Notes under the pieces: model-generated
The model's database searches: none
Told to the model about the DNA's origin: nothing
The model's input: only the letters and a program-made list of their open reading frames with translations
Assembly (NCBI GenBank): GCA_963825845.1
Contig: CAWGVL010000078.1
Location: forward strand, 1 to 64,000
Direction: 5' to 3'
Length of the DNA stretch: 64,000 nucleotides
From: DASQDN01 sp963825845
GTDB taxonomy: Bacteria; Acidobacteriota; Terriglobia; Bryobacterales; Bryobacteraceae
Translations under genes and position numbers: made by a program
Shown here: piece by piece, positions 1 to 10,119 of the stretch
Position numbering within the stretch: the first letter of the stretch is position 1
How the letters are laid out: the number at the start of each line of letters is the position of its first letter

Positions 1-202
1 CGCCAGGGTGCTCTTCTCGGTGAAAAGCAACCCACCCGCGGAAGTCGCAGGGCGTCCAGGCTTCCGCTCTAAGTTGCCTACGCCAGGTACACGCATAGTA
101 GCTTGAGTCCGACTTGTGAGACAGCGACAGCGTGGCTCAACTTGTCAGACGATCCCACATTCCGAAATCGCTGTCTTCTCCACATTTCAAGACATCCTGA
201 TA

Positions 203-1122
203 TGGTCCATTTCATGGATACACTGAAGGTCTTGAGGGAGGTGTCCGACGCCTACCGACGGCTGAAAACCCTATCGGTAAGTGCCATTCACCTTATTATC
301 GAGTCTGGTGACGAAACTCTGGTACGAGCAGCCGTATGCGTATGCGTTTTTTATCCGCATCGTCGGATAAGATCCGCTTTGAGCAACTCGGGGACCACGG
401 GATGTTGCAGGTTGCAGATGGAGAAAATGTACAGACATTGTTCCCTCGCACGCCCATGGATAACGGGCCGATGTACTCCAGCATGCCGGCATCCGGTATG
501 CCGTTCCCTCTACACTCTTTTTATTCGGATTTCCCGCTCAACGGAAATGCAGCGTTTCTGTTTAGCGGCATCGCAGAACGCGTCGAATCAGCTGAGGTGC
601 TACGGCAAGAAGAAGGCTGCTTTGTTGTGTCCGTGCGAACGCGCCGACAACACATGCCTCATTCATTGAGCACGGATCGCCAGTGGTCTTTTGGGTTCGT
701 ACGGACAACCGGATGGTGATGCTACAGCAAGTACGGATCGGGCATCGGCCACCGACTGGGGATGATATTTACTGGAGTTCGCACAGGATCTCTGTTGAGA
801 GACTCACTATTGATGAAGATCTGCCTGACAACGCATTCAGTTTTACACCGCCCGAACGCGCCACATCGGCGGGATGCGGTGGGAGTGGTGGCGGCAGCGG
901 CTTCATCGAGAATAGTGGGGATGACGCCAAACGCCTCGAGCATCGCAGTTCGCACTCGTGGGAAGGGGATACGCTCGTGGAGCAGTCTCGGTGGAAATGC
1001 GCGGACTGCAGCTAGAGTTTGAGCGCCGGCTGTCGTTCTCGGCTGATGGGGCCGAATTAATGGTTGGCGAACCGATCAGCGGACCAAGAGGAACACAAAG
1101 GGTGAATTTCATCGGCCTTTAG
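203..1122 (+). pseudogene. LolA/DUF2092-like periplasmic protein, frameshifted
   Basis: A coherent protein can be read only by changing frame several times (near 330, 620-690 and 1000). It begins around MDTLKVLREVSDAYRRLKT, passes through RMRFLSASSDKIRFEQLGDHG and a Thr/Ile-rich stretch, and continues through DDIYWSSHRISVERLTID and FSFTPPERA to a tail reading LQLEFERRLSFSADG and GPRGTQRVNFIGL before a TAG at 1120. The order 'helical start, RMRF..DKIRFE strand, ..FTPP' resembles the lipoprotein-carrier-like (LolA fold, DUF2092-type) proteins common in Acidobacteriota; that is family knowledge, and the tail after FTPP is not recognised. No clean start or signal peptide is visible, so the gene may begin left of the first readable segment. 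Decay or sequence errors are both possible. Confidence 0.45.
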
Positions 1123-1536
1123 GTTTGAACTTCCGTGATTGAGCGCAGTAGAGTCGGGCTGAATCCTTCTCTTGAATGACATGTTGTAGTTAAAGGGTCT
1201 AGCAGAGACGGGATGATCCAATCCGTTCCAGAAGTGAATCCCGGGTTAGTCTGAGGATGGCGGAACTGAAATACGTTATTCTGCCGTTGTGTCATAACGG
1301 CGAAGATGAACATTTTCGAAAGGTCAAAGCTCTACCCTAAATGGATTTGGCGCGCAATAGCACTTGAAGCTCTGACCCACTCAACCACCGAGTTCCTGAT
1401 GCAACATGCGATGGTGACGGGAAAATGAACGTAGACCTTTCGCCTCAACTGCCGCCAACTCCTCCGTGAACAAGCACGCGACAAGCATACCATTGTGCCG
1501 ACGAAGCAGACCTGGAACCCGTAACTCCTGGGGAAG

Positions 1537-1893
1537 ATGGGGCAGGCTTTTTCTACTTGCGGCAACTATCTGCTTGTGCGACTCGCAATCGAAGTCGTTT
1601 GTCTGTCCGATGCGAGGAGGGAAGCCAATCCTCTCGGGGAACCGCCGGAATTCAACGCGATCTCCTTCAGTGAGGACGGAAAAAGTTTGTTCGGATGCGA
1701 CATCAAGGAGCGGCCTGTTAGGATCCGGAGGCTGGATATCACGACCGGGGCAATGACTATATGGAAGGAGTTACCCTCGGAGAATTTCGCATTCGTCATT
1801 CGGCGTCCACAGATCACACCCGATGGAAAGTGGCTGGCGTACGCCTACCGTAAACCGCGCTCTGAACTTTACGTCGTGGCCGGATTTCGATGA
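1537..1893 (+). pseudogene. TolB/PD40 beta-propeller C-terminal fragment
   Basis: The readable frame contains FNAISFSEDGKSLFGCDIK, IRRLDITTGAMTIWKELP and PQITPDGKWLAYAYRKPRSE, ending ELYVVAGFR. The pair 'FSEDGKSL' and 'ITPDGKWLAY' is typical of PD40/TolB-type beta-propeller repeats, and an ending of the form 'AYxYxxxxSELYxVxGx' is usual at the C terminus of acidobacterial protein kinases or TolB-like proteins that carry such propellers. Only about two blades remain. The sequence from 1123 to 1536 gives no convincing continuation, so this is read as a remnant of a larger gene. The fragment is short, and the identity of the parent protein is inference. Confidence 0.4.
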
Positions 1894-2051
1894 CTAAGGC
1901 AGGCTCAAGTGGGGTTTTGTTTTCTGGCATCTGTGCTTGACGGGTAACTGACGTCGCATTTTGGACGAGTTTGCTTTAGATTCGCTTGCATTATTCTCCC
2001 TCAATTCCCGCGACTCACGTACCCGAGCTGCGCGGCGTCGACGGTCGATAT

Positions 2052-3116
2052 CTAGGTGATTCTTCCAGGCGTGTGCTGCGAGAATCCTGCGCGCCCGGTC
2101 ATTTGCTGTTTTCGCTTCTCGCTTTCGCACAACAGCTCCAGGACCCGGCCATAGCTGAGTAAAGTGCGTCCGACGGCAGGATGCTCAGGCCCGAGTGTCT
2201 GCTCCTGGATCATTAACGCGCGGCGATAAAGTGTCTCAGCTTCTGCGAGTCTCGACTGAAGGGCACACATAGTGCCGAGGTTTTGCAGTGCTGTGGCTAC
2301 ATGGAAGTGCGTGGGCCCGAGCGCTTTTTCCCATATCTGCAGTGCGCTCCGATACGCATCCTCCGCACGTCTATAATCTCGCTGGTCCATGTACAACGTT
2401 GCGAGATTGTTAAACGCCAAGCCTACGCGAGGGTCATCGGGGCCGAAGGCTTTCTGCCTCCACAGCAGCACACGGACGTGCAGTTGCTCCGCGGCTTTGA
2501 AATTCCCTTGACAACGAGCTACGCCGCCGAGGTTCTCTAGACCCTGTACCGTTCGGAAATCCTCGTCACCGAATACCACCTTCCAAATCGCGACAGCTCT
2601 GTCGAGAAGCGGCGCCGCCTTCGAGGGATTCTTCTGTTGAATCCAGAGCAAAGCCAAGTTGTTCAGAACATTAGCGACCTCTGCATGCTCCGACCCGTAA
2701 GTCTTCTCAAGAATGTACAATGCTCGCTTGTAAAGTGCTTCGGCTTCTCCGACCTGCTCCAGTGTGCGATAGATCTCTGCGAGATTGTTCAGTGCAGCGG
2801 CTACATCCGGGTGATCCATACCGCGGATCTGCTGCCATGCCTTGATTGATTGACGGGCGAAGCGCTCCGCTTCTAAGAGCCGTCCTGCCTGACGCGAAAG
2901 GGACGCCATACGCCCGTACTCCGCCGCCACAGCGACTTCATCGGGGCTCGCTGCAACAACCTGTTGTCCAGGGCTTGAATGCGTGTCCGGGTTAAGACGG
3001 TATTCGGTGTCGGGTTCGACCGGGCAGGGCCGTCGGCGCGAAAAGCGCGCATAAAACAACAAGGGTCTGAAGGTGCCGTTGTCCATTCGACCGCCACAGC
3101 GACATAGCGGTCTCAA
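2052..3116 (-). CDS. Tetratricopeptide-repeat protein (kinesin-light-chain-like TPR)
   Basis: From about residue 65 to 330 the protein is a run of roughly 42-residue TPR pairs of the kinesin-light-chain/TPR_12 type. The repeating core is 'HPxVAxxLNNLAxxYxxxxxxxEAExLYxRAL', seen as HPDVAAALNNLAEIYRTLEQ, HAEVANVLNNLALL, DPRVGLAFNNLATLYMDQRD and HFHVATALQNLGTM. Such solenoids are protein-interaction scaffolds. The first 60 residues are Arg/Pro rich without a signal peptide and may reflect a frame error or an over-long start. The C terminus is probably frameshifted near 2130: the other frame continues RKREAKTANDRARRILAAHA, the usual cap 'LRKxKRxxEAxxxxARAxxI', and stays open to 1894. Partner and function cannot be told; the gene stands alone, followed downstream only by decayed sequence. 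Confidence 0.75.
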   Translation of the reverse strand: MRPLCRCGGRMDNGTFRPLLFYARFSRRRPCPVEPDTEYRLNPDTHSSPGQQVVAASPDEVAVAAEYGRMASLSRQAGRLLEAERFARQSIKAWQQIRGMDHPDVAAALNNLAEIYRTLEQVGEAEALYKRALYILEKTYGSEHAEVANVLNNLALLWIQQKNPSKAAPLLDRAVAIWKVVFGDEDFRTVQGLENLGGVARCQGNFKAAEQLHVRVLLWRQKAFGPDDPRVGLAFNNLATLYMDQRDYRRAEDAYRSALQIWEKALGPTHFHVATALQNLGTMCALQSRLAEAETLYRRALMIQEQTLGPEHPAVGRTLLSYGRVLELLCESEKRKQQMTGRAGFSQHTPGRIT

Positions 3117-3215
3117 AATGGCACGCTTCGAGCTGCTGCAGAAGTAAATTGGGGCGAATTACGGCCTATTAGCCGCTAATTGCAAGGACAACTAGTAATG
3201 TTGATTACCGGTTCG

Positions 3216-5486
3216 CTATCGGGTTTCGATTGGGGTCATCCAGATGTTGCCCGTTAACTCTCCGAGGTTGAACACCAGTCTGCCCTTGGCCGCTGAGAGA
3301 GTGAACTCGTTCCACGTAATGTGCCGGATAGACCGCTTGGCTCCGTGCAGATGAGTAACTGCCTGCGGTGCTCCTTGCGGCCTCATCCGATCGTCGAGCG
3401 CTTGTGCCCAGAGGCAGAGCGAGCCGTCACGATCGGAGACGAAGTAGAGGATGTGCCCATCCATTGACCAGGCTACGTGACTATCACCGTGAGCTTCGTC
3501 CGTTATTGGAATCCACGCACTTTCGTCGGAACCCGCGGCGTCGGGAAATTGCGCGACGTATATTTGTGTGCGGTTTGGCTGTTTTACGGCTTCAAAAGCC
3601 ACCCAGCGGTCGTCCGGAGAGAAGCGGCCGCCCCAAAGCGCGTAAACCGGGTGGCGGAGAAACACATGTTTTTCACCTGATTTCGTATCGAACCAGGAAG
3701 GGTCGCCGCGCGGGCTGACATTGTATAGAATTTTGGTCTTGTCATGCGACCAATGCGAAGGATACCCACACTGTTCGCAAACGTGTTTGGCAAGTCCGTC
3801 CCGTGTACCAACGGTGTAGAGTCCGATCTTCTCTCCGTGCCGGGGGAATGGAGGTCCGAACGCGACCTCGGAACCGTCGTGCGTGATTGCCGGTGCAACA
3901 CCGGACGCAGGAGTTGTTGTAAGCTTCCGGTCTTCTTGTGTCTGCAGGTCTCTTAGCCAAATCTCTTGACGTCCACCTCGGTAACCGACGAATACCAAAT
4001 ACCGCCCGTTCTCAGAGATTGACGGCCAAGCCTTAATAACCGCGTCCGTTGTGAGTGGCTCAATTCCGCCCCTGGCCACGCCTCTGTTAATCTCGACCGG
4101 CACTGTCCAGATTTGAACGCTCTTCCGCAAGCTCGCGAAGACCAACTGGCCATCCGGGCTAACAGACGGCAACACGTCCTGGCCGGCGCCGAACGTCATC
4201 CTTCGCAGATTTCCGGTCGCATGAAATGTCTCGGGTGAAATCCGAATTCTCCATAGGTTCGTACTGTCCGCATGACGCGCGGACATAATGAGGCTGTCGC
4301 GAAACCACGTCCAGTCGCCGAATGCACGCATATCAGGTGCGAGTTGCGCGTCTGCTAGCACCTTTGCAAGTCCGGTTCTGATCGGGTTGGCGCCGGCAAG
4401 TGAAACGACCCACCAGTCAAGATCCTTGTAATCATTCGATTTGTAGCCGCAAAATAGCAGGTGTTTTCCGTCTGGCGTCCAAATCGGGTATGTCGCATGG
4501 TGAAACTCAGGGTTTACACGGCGCGGTATTCCGCCAGCCACCGGTAATATGTACAAGCCGCCATATACATCTTCGCCGGACCAGTAAACAATGCTGCGGC
4601 CATCAGGAGAAAATCGCGGCCGGCGCCCCTTCGGCCCCACGCGCCTTGGCTCACCTCCGCGTACGGAGACCAGGTACAGCCCTCCTGGCAGCTCATCCGA
4701 TCTGAAAACGATCGCACTATTGTCGGGAGAAAAGGCAGGTTCCCGAGCATCGGCAGGACCTTGTGTAAGCTTGCGAGCGCCACCTCCATTTGTTGGTTGT
4801 ATCCACAGGTCCAGATGATCTTGGCCCGTTCGGTCGGATACATACGCTACAAATTTGCCATCGGGAGAGAGCGCCGGATCCGTCGTGACGCTGGAGTCGA
4901 ACGTAAGTTGCAGCAATTCGGCTCGTGCGATCGGGGAACCCGCGCGGTTCTCTGGCGCGTAAAGAATGCCGAGCGCGACAGCAGCAGACGCTAACCCGAT
5001 CGCAAGCAATAATCTCGAAGTACGTGTCAGCCGCATCCGCCGCGGACCCGGCACCGGGGTCGCAGGTTCGGCTGTCGGTGCGAATTTTGGAGGGCTGCGG
5101 TCCTTGAAAACGGGCACATATGCGCCTTTTGGCAGTTCGATCAGGACGGGATCGTCGTGCCCGAACGTCTCGTAGTAGTCGCGTAGCTTCGACCGTACTT
5201 TGCTGCCCTGCACACGAACAATGGAATCCAGCCGAGGATCGAACTGCGCACCCCTACGGAATACCTCCACACCAAGCAAATATTCCTTCAGTTGGTCGCC
5301 CCGGCCCTCCAGCGTCTGATTTACAGTAAACCTCAGGAATCCTTGCAGACTTTCAGAAGATGCAAACAGTGGGCTCGCGAGAATCCGCTCCAGTTGTGTT
5401 AGGATCTGCGCTTCTGATGGCCGCGGCAGTTCAGGGCTGTGAACCGGAGTATTGTCGAAAAAGCGTAACGGGGGAGTCTCAGCCAT
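3216..5486 (-). CDS. Membrane-anchored TolB/PD40 propeller protein with N-terminal cytoplasmic domain
   Basis: About 756 residues, intact. Residues 28-128 form a conserved acidobacterial N-terminal domain with the hallmarks LASPLFASSESLQGFLRF, DQLKEYLLGVEVFRRG, FDPRLDSIVRVQGSKVRSKL and LPKGAYVPVF. It resembles the module found in front of adenylate-cyclase-like, TPR or TolB domains and is often treated as a regulatory or DNA-binding-like input. One hydrophobic segment (159-177, LLLAIGLASAAVALGILYA) follows, then a long periplasmic part of repeated PD40 blades (DPALSPDGKFVAYVSDRTG, PRFSPDGRSIVYW, SVSPDGQLVF). The topology suggests an envelope sensor coupling an external propeller to an internal domain, which is inference. 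ATG 5486 is preferred over an in-frame TTG at 5495 because ATG is the usual start and the domain begins well after it. The protein ends WMTPIETR. Confidence 0.85.
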   Translation of the reverse strand: MAETPPLRFFDNTPVHSPELPRPSEAQILTQLERILASPLFASSESLQGFLRFTVNQTLEGRGDQLKEYLLGVEVFRRGAQFDPRLDSIVRVQGSKVRSKLRDYYETFGHDDPVLIELPKGAYVPVFKDRSPPKFAPTAEPATPVPGPRRMRLTRTSRLLLAIGLASAAVALGILYAPENRAGSPIARAELLQLTFDSSVTTDPALSPDGKFVAYVSDRTGQDHLDLWIQPTNGGGARKLTQGPADAREPAFSPDNSAIVFRSDELPGGLYLVSVRGGEPRRVGPKGRRPRFSPDGRSIVYWSGEDVYGGLYILPVAGGIPRRVNPEFHHATYPIWTPDGKHLLFCGYKSNDYKDLDWWVVSLAGANPIRTGLAKVLADAQLAPDMRAFGDWTWFRDSLIMSARHADSTNLWRIRISPETFHATGNLRRMTFGAGQDVLPSVSPDGQLVFASLRKSVQIWTVPVEINRGVARGGIEPLTTDAVIKAWPSISENGRYLVFVGYRGGRQEIWLRDLQTQEDRKLTTTPASGVAPAITHDGSEVAFGPPFPRHGEKIGLYTVGTRDGLAKHVCEQCGYPSHWSHDKTKILYNVSPRGDPSWFDTKSGEKHVFLRHPVYALWGGRFSPDDRWVAFEAVKQPNRTQIYVAQFPDAAGSDESAWIPITDEAHGDSHVAWSMDGHILYFVSDRDGSLCLWAQALDDRMRPQGAPQAVTHLHGAKRSIRHITWNEFTLSAAKGRLVFNLGELTGNIWMTPIETR

Positions 5487-5575
5487 CGTTCGCAATCACT
5501 GCGTCCCGTATTCTAACCGCGGCTCAAGAAGAATCGAGCTTAACATAAATTTTCCTTCAACAACTTCTGAACCTC

Positions 5576-5995
5576 ATGCAAAACTTTGCCCATTTTCACA
5601 GGAGCCCGGGTATCCGTCCGGCAGAGCTCATTGAAAAGTCTCAAGCCCCCGCCTCTGTAGTCGATGAGGAACACATGGCATATTTCGGACACGATCGAAG
5701 AAGCGAGGCGCGGGCGCTTACCGCTGCCCTTATCGAAGTAGTCGACGAGTACAACGACGCAAGCACGTGTGTTCTCGAAGACCTCTCACCATCGGGAGCG
5801 TGTATTCATTCGGATCTCGCGATGCGAGTTGGTGTTCCGGTGACAATGAAGGCCGGCTCGGTTGTTCACGCCGGGGTTATCAAACATTGCAAGCCCACCG
5901 TTGGCGGCTTCCATGTTGGGATCGAGTTCGCGGGCGGCTCCTGGCCGGATGAGATTCAGTTTCCGATTCACTGGATCCGCGCCGACCGGTACTGA
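5576..5995 (+). CDS. PilZ domain protein
   Basis: A 139-residue protein whose C-terminal 100 residues form a PilZ domain. The c-di-GMP-binding signatures are both present: R42-x3-R46 within DRRSEAR, and the D/N-x-S-x-x-G motif as D69-LS-PSG74 in LEDLSPSGACIHS. The closing beta strand GGFHVGIEFAGG is also typical. Proteins of this kind bind cyclic di-GMP and act on motility or surface functions through protein contacts. The first 33 residues have no homology signal, so translation may instead start at the in-frame ATG at 5675 (MAYFGHDRR), just ahead of the motif. It is divergent from the PD40 gene starting at 5486. No output domain is fused, so the target is unknown. Confidence 0.85.
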   Translation: MQNFAHFHRSPGIRPAELIEKSQAPASVVDEEHMAYFGHDRRSEARALTAALIEVVDEYNDASTCVLEDLSPSGACIHSDLAMRVGVPVTMKAGSVVHAGVIKHCKPTVGGFHVGIEFAGGSWPDEIQFPIHWIRADRY

Positions 5996-6226
5996 CGCAT
6001 GGGGATCCAGCGATGCGAGCGGTACGGCGCCGGAGCAGGCCTCACATGCAGTAGGAAACGCGAGTGACCTCGCGTTGACAATTTTCTTTGTATGGGGAGG
6101 GCGCGGTGGCACTTTTCCAACTGGGCGCCTGCGCAATAACGGATGGATGAAAGGCACACGGCCCATCCGACAGGACCATTTTGCGAGCGCCATTGCGAGA
6201 AAGTTGACGCAGGTTCCGAACTCCCA

Positions 6227-6757
6227 TTACGCAGTCTGCGTCTCGCGCCTTAACTCGCCTCCCATCACCGGGCTGAACAGAAAATCGTGGAAATCCTCCT
6301 TGAGACCGTTCAATCGCCACAAGGTTGCAATTTGCGCCCAGTGGCGAATCTCATGGAACAGAATGTGAGTCACAATCTTCTTCGGCGTTGCCGTCACAAT
6401 GAGGTTCATCAGCCTGAACTCTCGTGGCGCATCCCAATCTTCGGCGGGCAGCGATTCGATGAACGCCCTCAACTCCCGTCGACTCTGCTCAGCAAGCCGA
6501 TAGAGCGCTTCAATGTCGCCCGCAGGAATGCTAGACGTGTCGCTGATTGGCCGTAGCGAGAGCCTCTCAATATATCGCTTCTCCGCCGAAAAGATGTGCC
6601 TGACCAACTCGCCCACTGTTGCAAATCGCCCATCGCCGTGGAGCCCGGTACTGACCGTCAAGACTCCGTAGCCGTGTTCACGCATCCAATCGAACCATTT
6701 GCGACGCTCCCAATCGCTATAGTCGAGAAGATCATTCAAGGTCAGATCGACAGGCAT
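6227..6757 (-). CDS. DinB-fold metal-binding protein
   Basis: 176 residues matching the DinB/YfiT-like four-helix bundle superfamily. The likely metal triad is visible: H54 (LVRHIFSAEKRYIERL) and the H135-x3-H139 pair (ILFHEIRHWAQIATLWR), as expected for family members that bind a divalent metal between three histidines. Length is normal for the family (about 150-180). Proteins of this fold include thiol-dependent S-transferases and many uncharacterised stress proteins, so the substrate cannot be assigned. Start ATG 6757 is kept: MPVDLTLNDLLDYSDWERRKW is a normal DinB beginning, and a GAGGTT stretch lies a few bases upstream. No operon partner on this strand. Confidence 0.82.
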   Translation of the reverse strand: MPVDLTLNDLLDYSDWERRKWFDWMREHGYGVLTVSTGLHGDGRFATVGELVRHIFSAEKRYIERLSLRPISDTSSIPAGDIEALYRLAEQSRRELRAFIESLPAEDWDAPREFRLMNLIVTATPKKIVTHILFHEIRHWAQIATLWRLNGLKEDFHDFLFSPVMGGELRRETQTA

Positions 6758-6854
6758 CGAGAACCTCCTCGCGGTTCATGAGAATACCCCGATTATAGGG
6801 CCGATGTAGTAAGTCGATGCGCCCGGCGGGGTAAGAAAGTGGTTAACTATACGA

Positions 6855-8193
6855 ATGCGCTCGCCGATCCCCGTTCTGTTTGCTCTTGCCGTCTCGCAGC
6901 TTCTCGCCGGGACAGCAGGCCGTAACTTTTCACAAAGATATCGAGCCGTTGGTGCAGAAGCATTGTCAGGGTTGCCATCGTCCCGGCGAGGCGGCGCCTT
7001 TTTCTTTGCTGAAGTATAAGGATGCGAGGCCCTGGGCTAAAGCGATCCTCGAAGCCGTCCAACTCCGACAGATGCCCCCATGGTTTGCTGACCCGGCGCA
7101 CGGGAAGTTTGCGAACGACCGGCGGCTCGGTCCGGCTGAGATCGACAGAATCAAAGCCTGGGTGGATCAGGGCGCGCCGGAGGGGAATCCTGCGGATGCT
7201 CCGCCGCCGATTTCTTTCGTGGATGAGTGGAAGATTGGCCGGCCTGATCTTGTCATCGAACTCCCGGTCCAGTTCCCGGTCCCAGCGGATGGAAAAATCG
7301 ACTACATTTGGTTCGCCACCGACATGAATCTGACGGAGGACAAGTGGATCGAGAAGCTCGAAGTCCGGCCAGGTGACCGAACTGTCGTACATCATGCTCT
7401 TGCCTTCGCGCGCCCACCTGGATCGCAGTTTCGCGCGGACCTCCAACCCGGAGGGTTCAAAGCTCGACCGGACGCTCGAAAGCCAAGTTCGAAACCCCAA
7501 ACGGATACAGCCAGCTTTGCATTCGGCGAACAGATAGAAATGATCGGCGATTACGTCGTTAACGGAGATCCATTTGTTTCCGGTCCGGGACAAGCACGCC
7601 TGGTGCGCGCGGGCAGCCACATGTTGTTTCAGATGCATTACACCACCAATGGCCGCGCTACGACGGACCGCACGCGTGTGGGAATCGTATTCGCGAAGAC
7701 GCAGCCGAAAGAGCGAGTGGTGAATAACGCTGTTGTGAATACCACGCTTCGTATACCGCCAGGCGCGCCCAACCACGAGGTGCAAGGGACCGTCACATTC
7801 CTCCATGACACTCGAATAGGCGGCTTCGGCCCACATATGCATGTGCGCGGTAAGGCGATGCGGTACGAGCTACTCCGATCCGAAGCAACCGCGCAGACGT
7901 TGCTGTACGTTCCAGAATATAACTTCAACTGGCAACTCAAGTACCAGCCCGCCGACTGGGTACCAGTGAAGAAAGGCGACAAGTTGCGGATCACGGCCTG
8001 GTACGATAACTCGCCCAACAATCGCTGGAATCCTGATGCGACGCAGGAAGTCCTATGGGGCGATCAGTCCTGGGACGAGATGCTCTTTGCGTTCTTCGAC
8101 TTCGTAATACCTGTTGATGTAGATCCAGATCTGGTTACAGGCGGTAAATCTCTTCGACCTGCTGCAACGGTTGCTGAATCTGCGGCCAGATAG
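6855..8193 (+). CDS. Secreted cytochrome c / copper type II monooxygenase-like protein (N-terminal frameshift)
   Basis: The mature part contains one c-type haem motif, CQGCH, in FHKDIEPLVQKHCQGCH with the distal context RQMPPWFADP. A second domain resembles the copper type II ascorbate-dependent monooxygenase (PHM-like) fold, with histidine clusters TVVHHALAFARPPG, MLFQMHYTTNG and FGPHMHVRGKAM that could bind copper. The natural start is ATG 6855, giving a signal peptide MRSPIPVLFALAVSQLLAG. That frame must shift by one near 6910 to join GQQAVTFHKDIEP; a TTG start at 6880 in the second frame gives no leader and is probably not real. Likely a periplasmic redox or oxygenase protein. The haem-plus-PHM fusion is known from Acidobacteriota and Planctomycetes genomes, but the substrate is unknown. 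Confidence 0.75.
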
Positions 8194-8985
8194 GCATCAG
8201 ATTGTGTACTTCGCGTGCCAACGGTACAACTGTAACTGCGTTCACAGGCGAACTCTCCTGATATCCATTCCTGAGGTCGGCTACGCGCAAACCAATGCAT
8301 ATCGTATCCTCTCCGTCAGATCCTCTTTAATCCGCGCGATTTTGCGACTCGCGAGAGTTTGCAACGCGTCACTGCTTTCGGCAGAGGCGCCGGCGCGAAG
8401 ACACCCTCAAATAACGATCGATTATGTTGCGAATGCACATGCTTTCACCAAGGATCACACTGGGACTCTACTCTATGCCGCAGACTTAACCCTACCCGGA
8501 CGCAATATTGTCGGGACTTCGAATTTGGACCGCTCGCCTTCGAGCAGGATCTTGCCTGCCTTGGGGCATCGTGTTTCACGACATGGTACACAGCCCTCAA
8601 TCCGCTCACTATGCATCGAAAAGTGTGACCCGGATTAACCCAGGCCGGCTCGGAGACCGACCGCCTGATGATTGCCCTGGATGAGTACGAAGCCCATTGG
8701 TGGTCGTTGAGGCGGAGTGCGGAATTGGCACTCTTCCGAGAACAACAATCCGAGATCCGCCGGCGGGACCAATGTGCACTCGTTCACTTGGACGATCCCA
8801 AGGCGAAGGGTCTCGCACACAGTCACAGATTCGACGCCGCAAGAGACGAGTTGATACGCCGATACAGCACGACACCCGCCGCTGCCCGGATGCAACGTCG
8901 CGCCTCAAGTCGTCAGCCTGCGGCCCCCGATGTCGCGCCCCGGCAGCTTTACAGGCGCCGAAACCCTTATCCGCGAGATTTCACC
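8194..8985 (+). other. Intergenic stretch without a convincing gene
   Basis: About 790 bases between the cytochrome gene and the promoter at 8986. Several open frames of 80-150 codons exist on both strands, but none shows a recognised motif, a leader or a good ribosome-binding site, and their composition is rich in Arg and Ser, as expected of out-of-frame reading. It may be decayed coding sequence. Confidence 0.3.
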
Positions 8986-9013
8986 TTGACGTGGGCCGGA
9001 ACAGGAATACAAT
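8986..9013 (+). promoter_or_regulatory. Sigma-70-type promoter of the Oar-like receptor gene
   Basis: TTGACG (8986-8991), a 16-base spacer and TACAAT (9008-9013) form a near-consensus promoter 50 bases ahead of the ATG at 9063. A ribosome-binding site GGGGAG lies at 9051-9056. The good spacing of all three elements supports 9063 as the true start of the gene although its reading frame is broken. Confidence 0.6.
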
Positions 9014-9062
9014 ACTGCCAATCCGAGGGAGAACCCATTCTTCCTGGGACGGGGAGTGAGAC

Positions 9063-10119
9063 ATGCGAACTGGCGTTGGATTTTTGCTTGTGCTACTTCT
9101 CTGCGCAAGTCGATTGACTGCGCAAACCACGTCCACAGAGGTGCTGGGCACTGTGACCGATGCCACCGGCGCCGTTGTGACGGATGCCAAAGTGACGCTC
9201 CTGAGAGTTCAGACGCGAGAGACACGCGTCATGCATGACGGATGGAAGCGGCAACTATTCGTTCCCCCTGATCGAGATCGGCGATTACACCGTTTCGGTT
9301 GAGAAGCAAGGTTTCAAAACACAAACGACCAGCGGAATTCACGTCGAGTACCAGCAGAAAGCGCGCGTCAATGTGGCGCTCGACATAGGCGCCACGACCG
9401 AGCGCGTGGAAGTGGTCGCGACCGGTGTGGAGCTAAAGACGGACGACGCCTCCCTCGGCGCAACCATCGATCAGAGGCGAGTCGTGGAGTTGCCGATCGT
9501 CAACCGGAACTTCGCGAGTCTTGTAGTTTTGACTCCGGGCGTGCAATTCGGTACGCGCATGGGACTGAGTCCGTTGTCCACGGCAGGGGCCTTTTTCCCC
9601 GGCGCGACACAGGTGAGCGCAAACGGCCAGCGCGACGCGAACCAGCGGGTCACACTCGACGGAGTGATCGCGAGCGAACCGCTGGTCAACACCGTTTATT
9701 TCAATCCTTCCATCGATGCGATCGAGGAAGTCAAAGTCCAGAGCGGCTCCTACTCGGCGGAATACGGCATGAATAATGGGGCGAACGTACAGGTGGCGCT
9801 AAAGTCCGGCACGAATGATTTTCATGGAGCGTTTTTCGAATTCTTGCGCAACGATGCGGCCGACGCGCAGGACTATTTTCTCAACTTCCAGGTTCCCGCG
9901 GGGTCGGCATTGCAACCGAAGAACCGGCTGCGCCGTAACCAGTTTGGAGCATGGCTTGCCGGTCCGGTCGTACTGCCTGGCTATAGAGGCCGCGACAGAA
10001 CGTTCTGGAGCTTCAATTTCGAAGGGACACGCGAGACGCAGGAATCGGTTCAACAGGCATTCTGGTATCCGCAAGCGTTCCGCAACGGTGATTTCTCGGC
10101 GTTGCTGAACTCCGCTTGA
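9063..10119 (+). pseudogene. Oar-like TonB-dependent receptor, N-terminal part (frameshifted)
   Basis: Begins with signal peptide MRTGVGFLLVLLLCASRLTAQ, followed by a carboxypeptidase-regulatory-like beta sandwich (VLGTVTDATGAVVTDAKVTL). A one-base shift near 9233 leads to DGSGNYSFPLIEIGDYTVSV and then the plug domain: RRVVELPIVNRNFASLVVL, a QVSANGQRDANQRVTLDG stretch, IEEVKVQSGSYSAEYG and the NGANVQVALKSGTNDFHGAF motif. This is the architecture of the large acidobacterial Oar/SusC-like outer-membrane receptors that import oligosaccharides or peptides. The frame closes with an in-frame TGA at 10117, though the next codons in other frames still resemble the family. Together with the following entry it is one gene with several breaks. 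Confidence 0.75.

Noticed and set aside
6074..6100. TTGACA at about 6074 as a promoter
   Set aside because: No -10 box at proper spacing and no gene starting downstream on that strand.
8171..9117. Open frames of 80-155 codons on both strands between the cytochrome and the Oar-like receptor
   Set aside because: No recognised motif, no ribosome-binding site, Arg/Ser-rich composition as in out-of-frame reading; they also overlap a good promoter at 8986.
10117..10119. In-frame TGA in the Oar-like receptor as a possible selenocysteine
   Set aside because: The position is not a Cys site in the family, and the surrounding sequence needs frame changes anyway, so the stop is a by-product of an indel.
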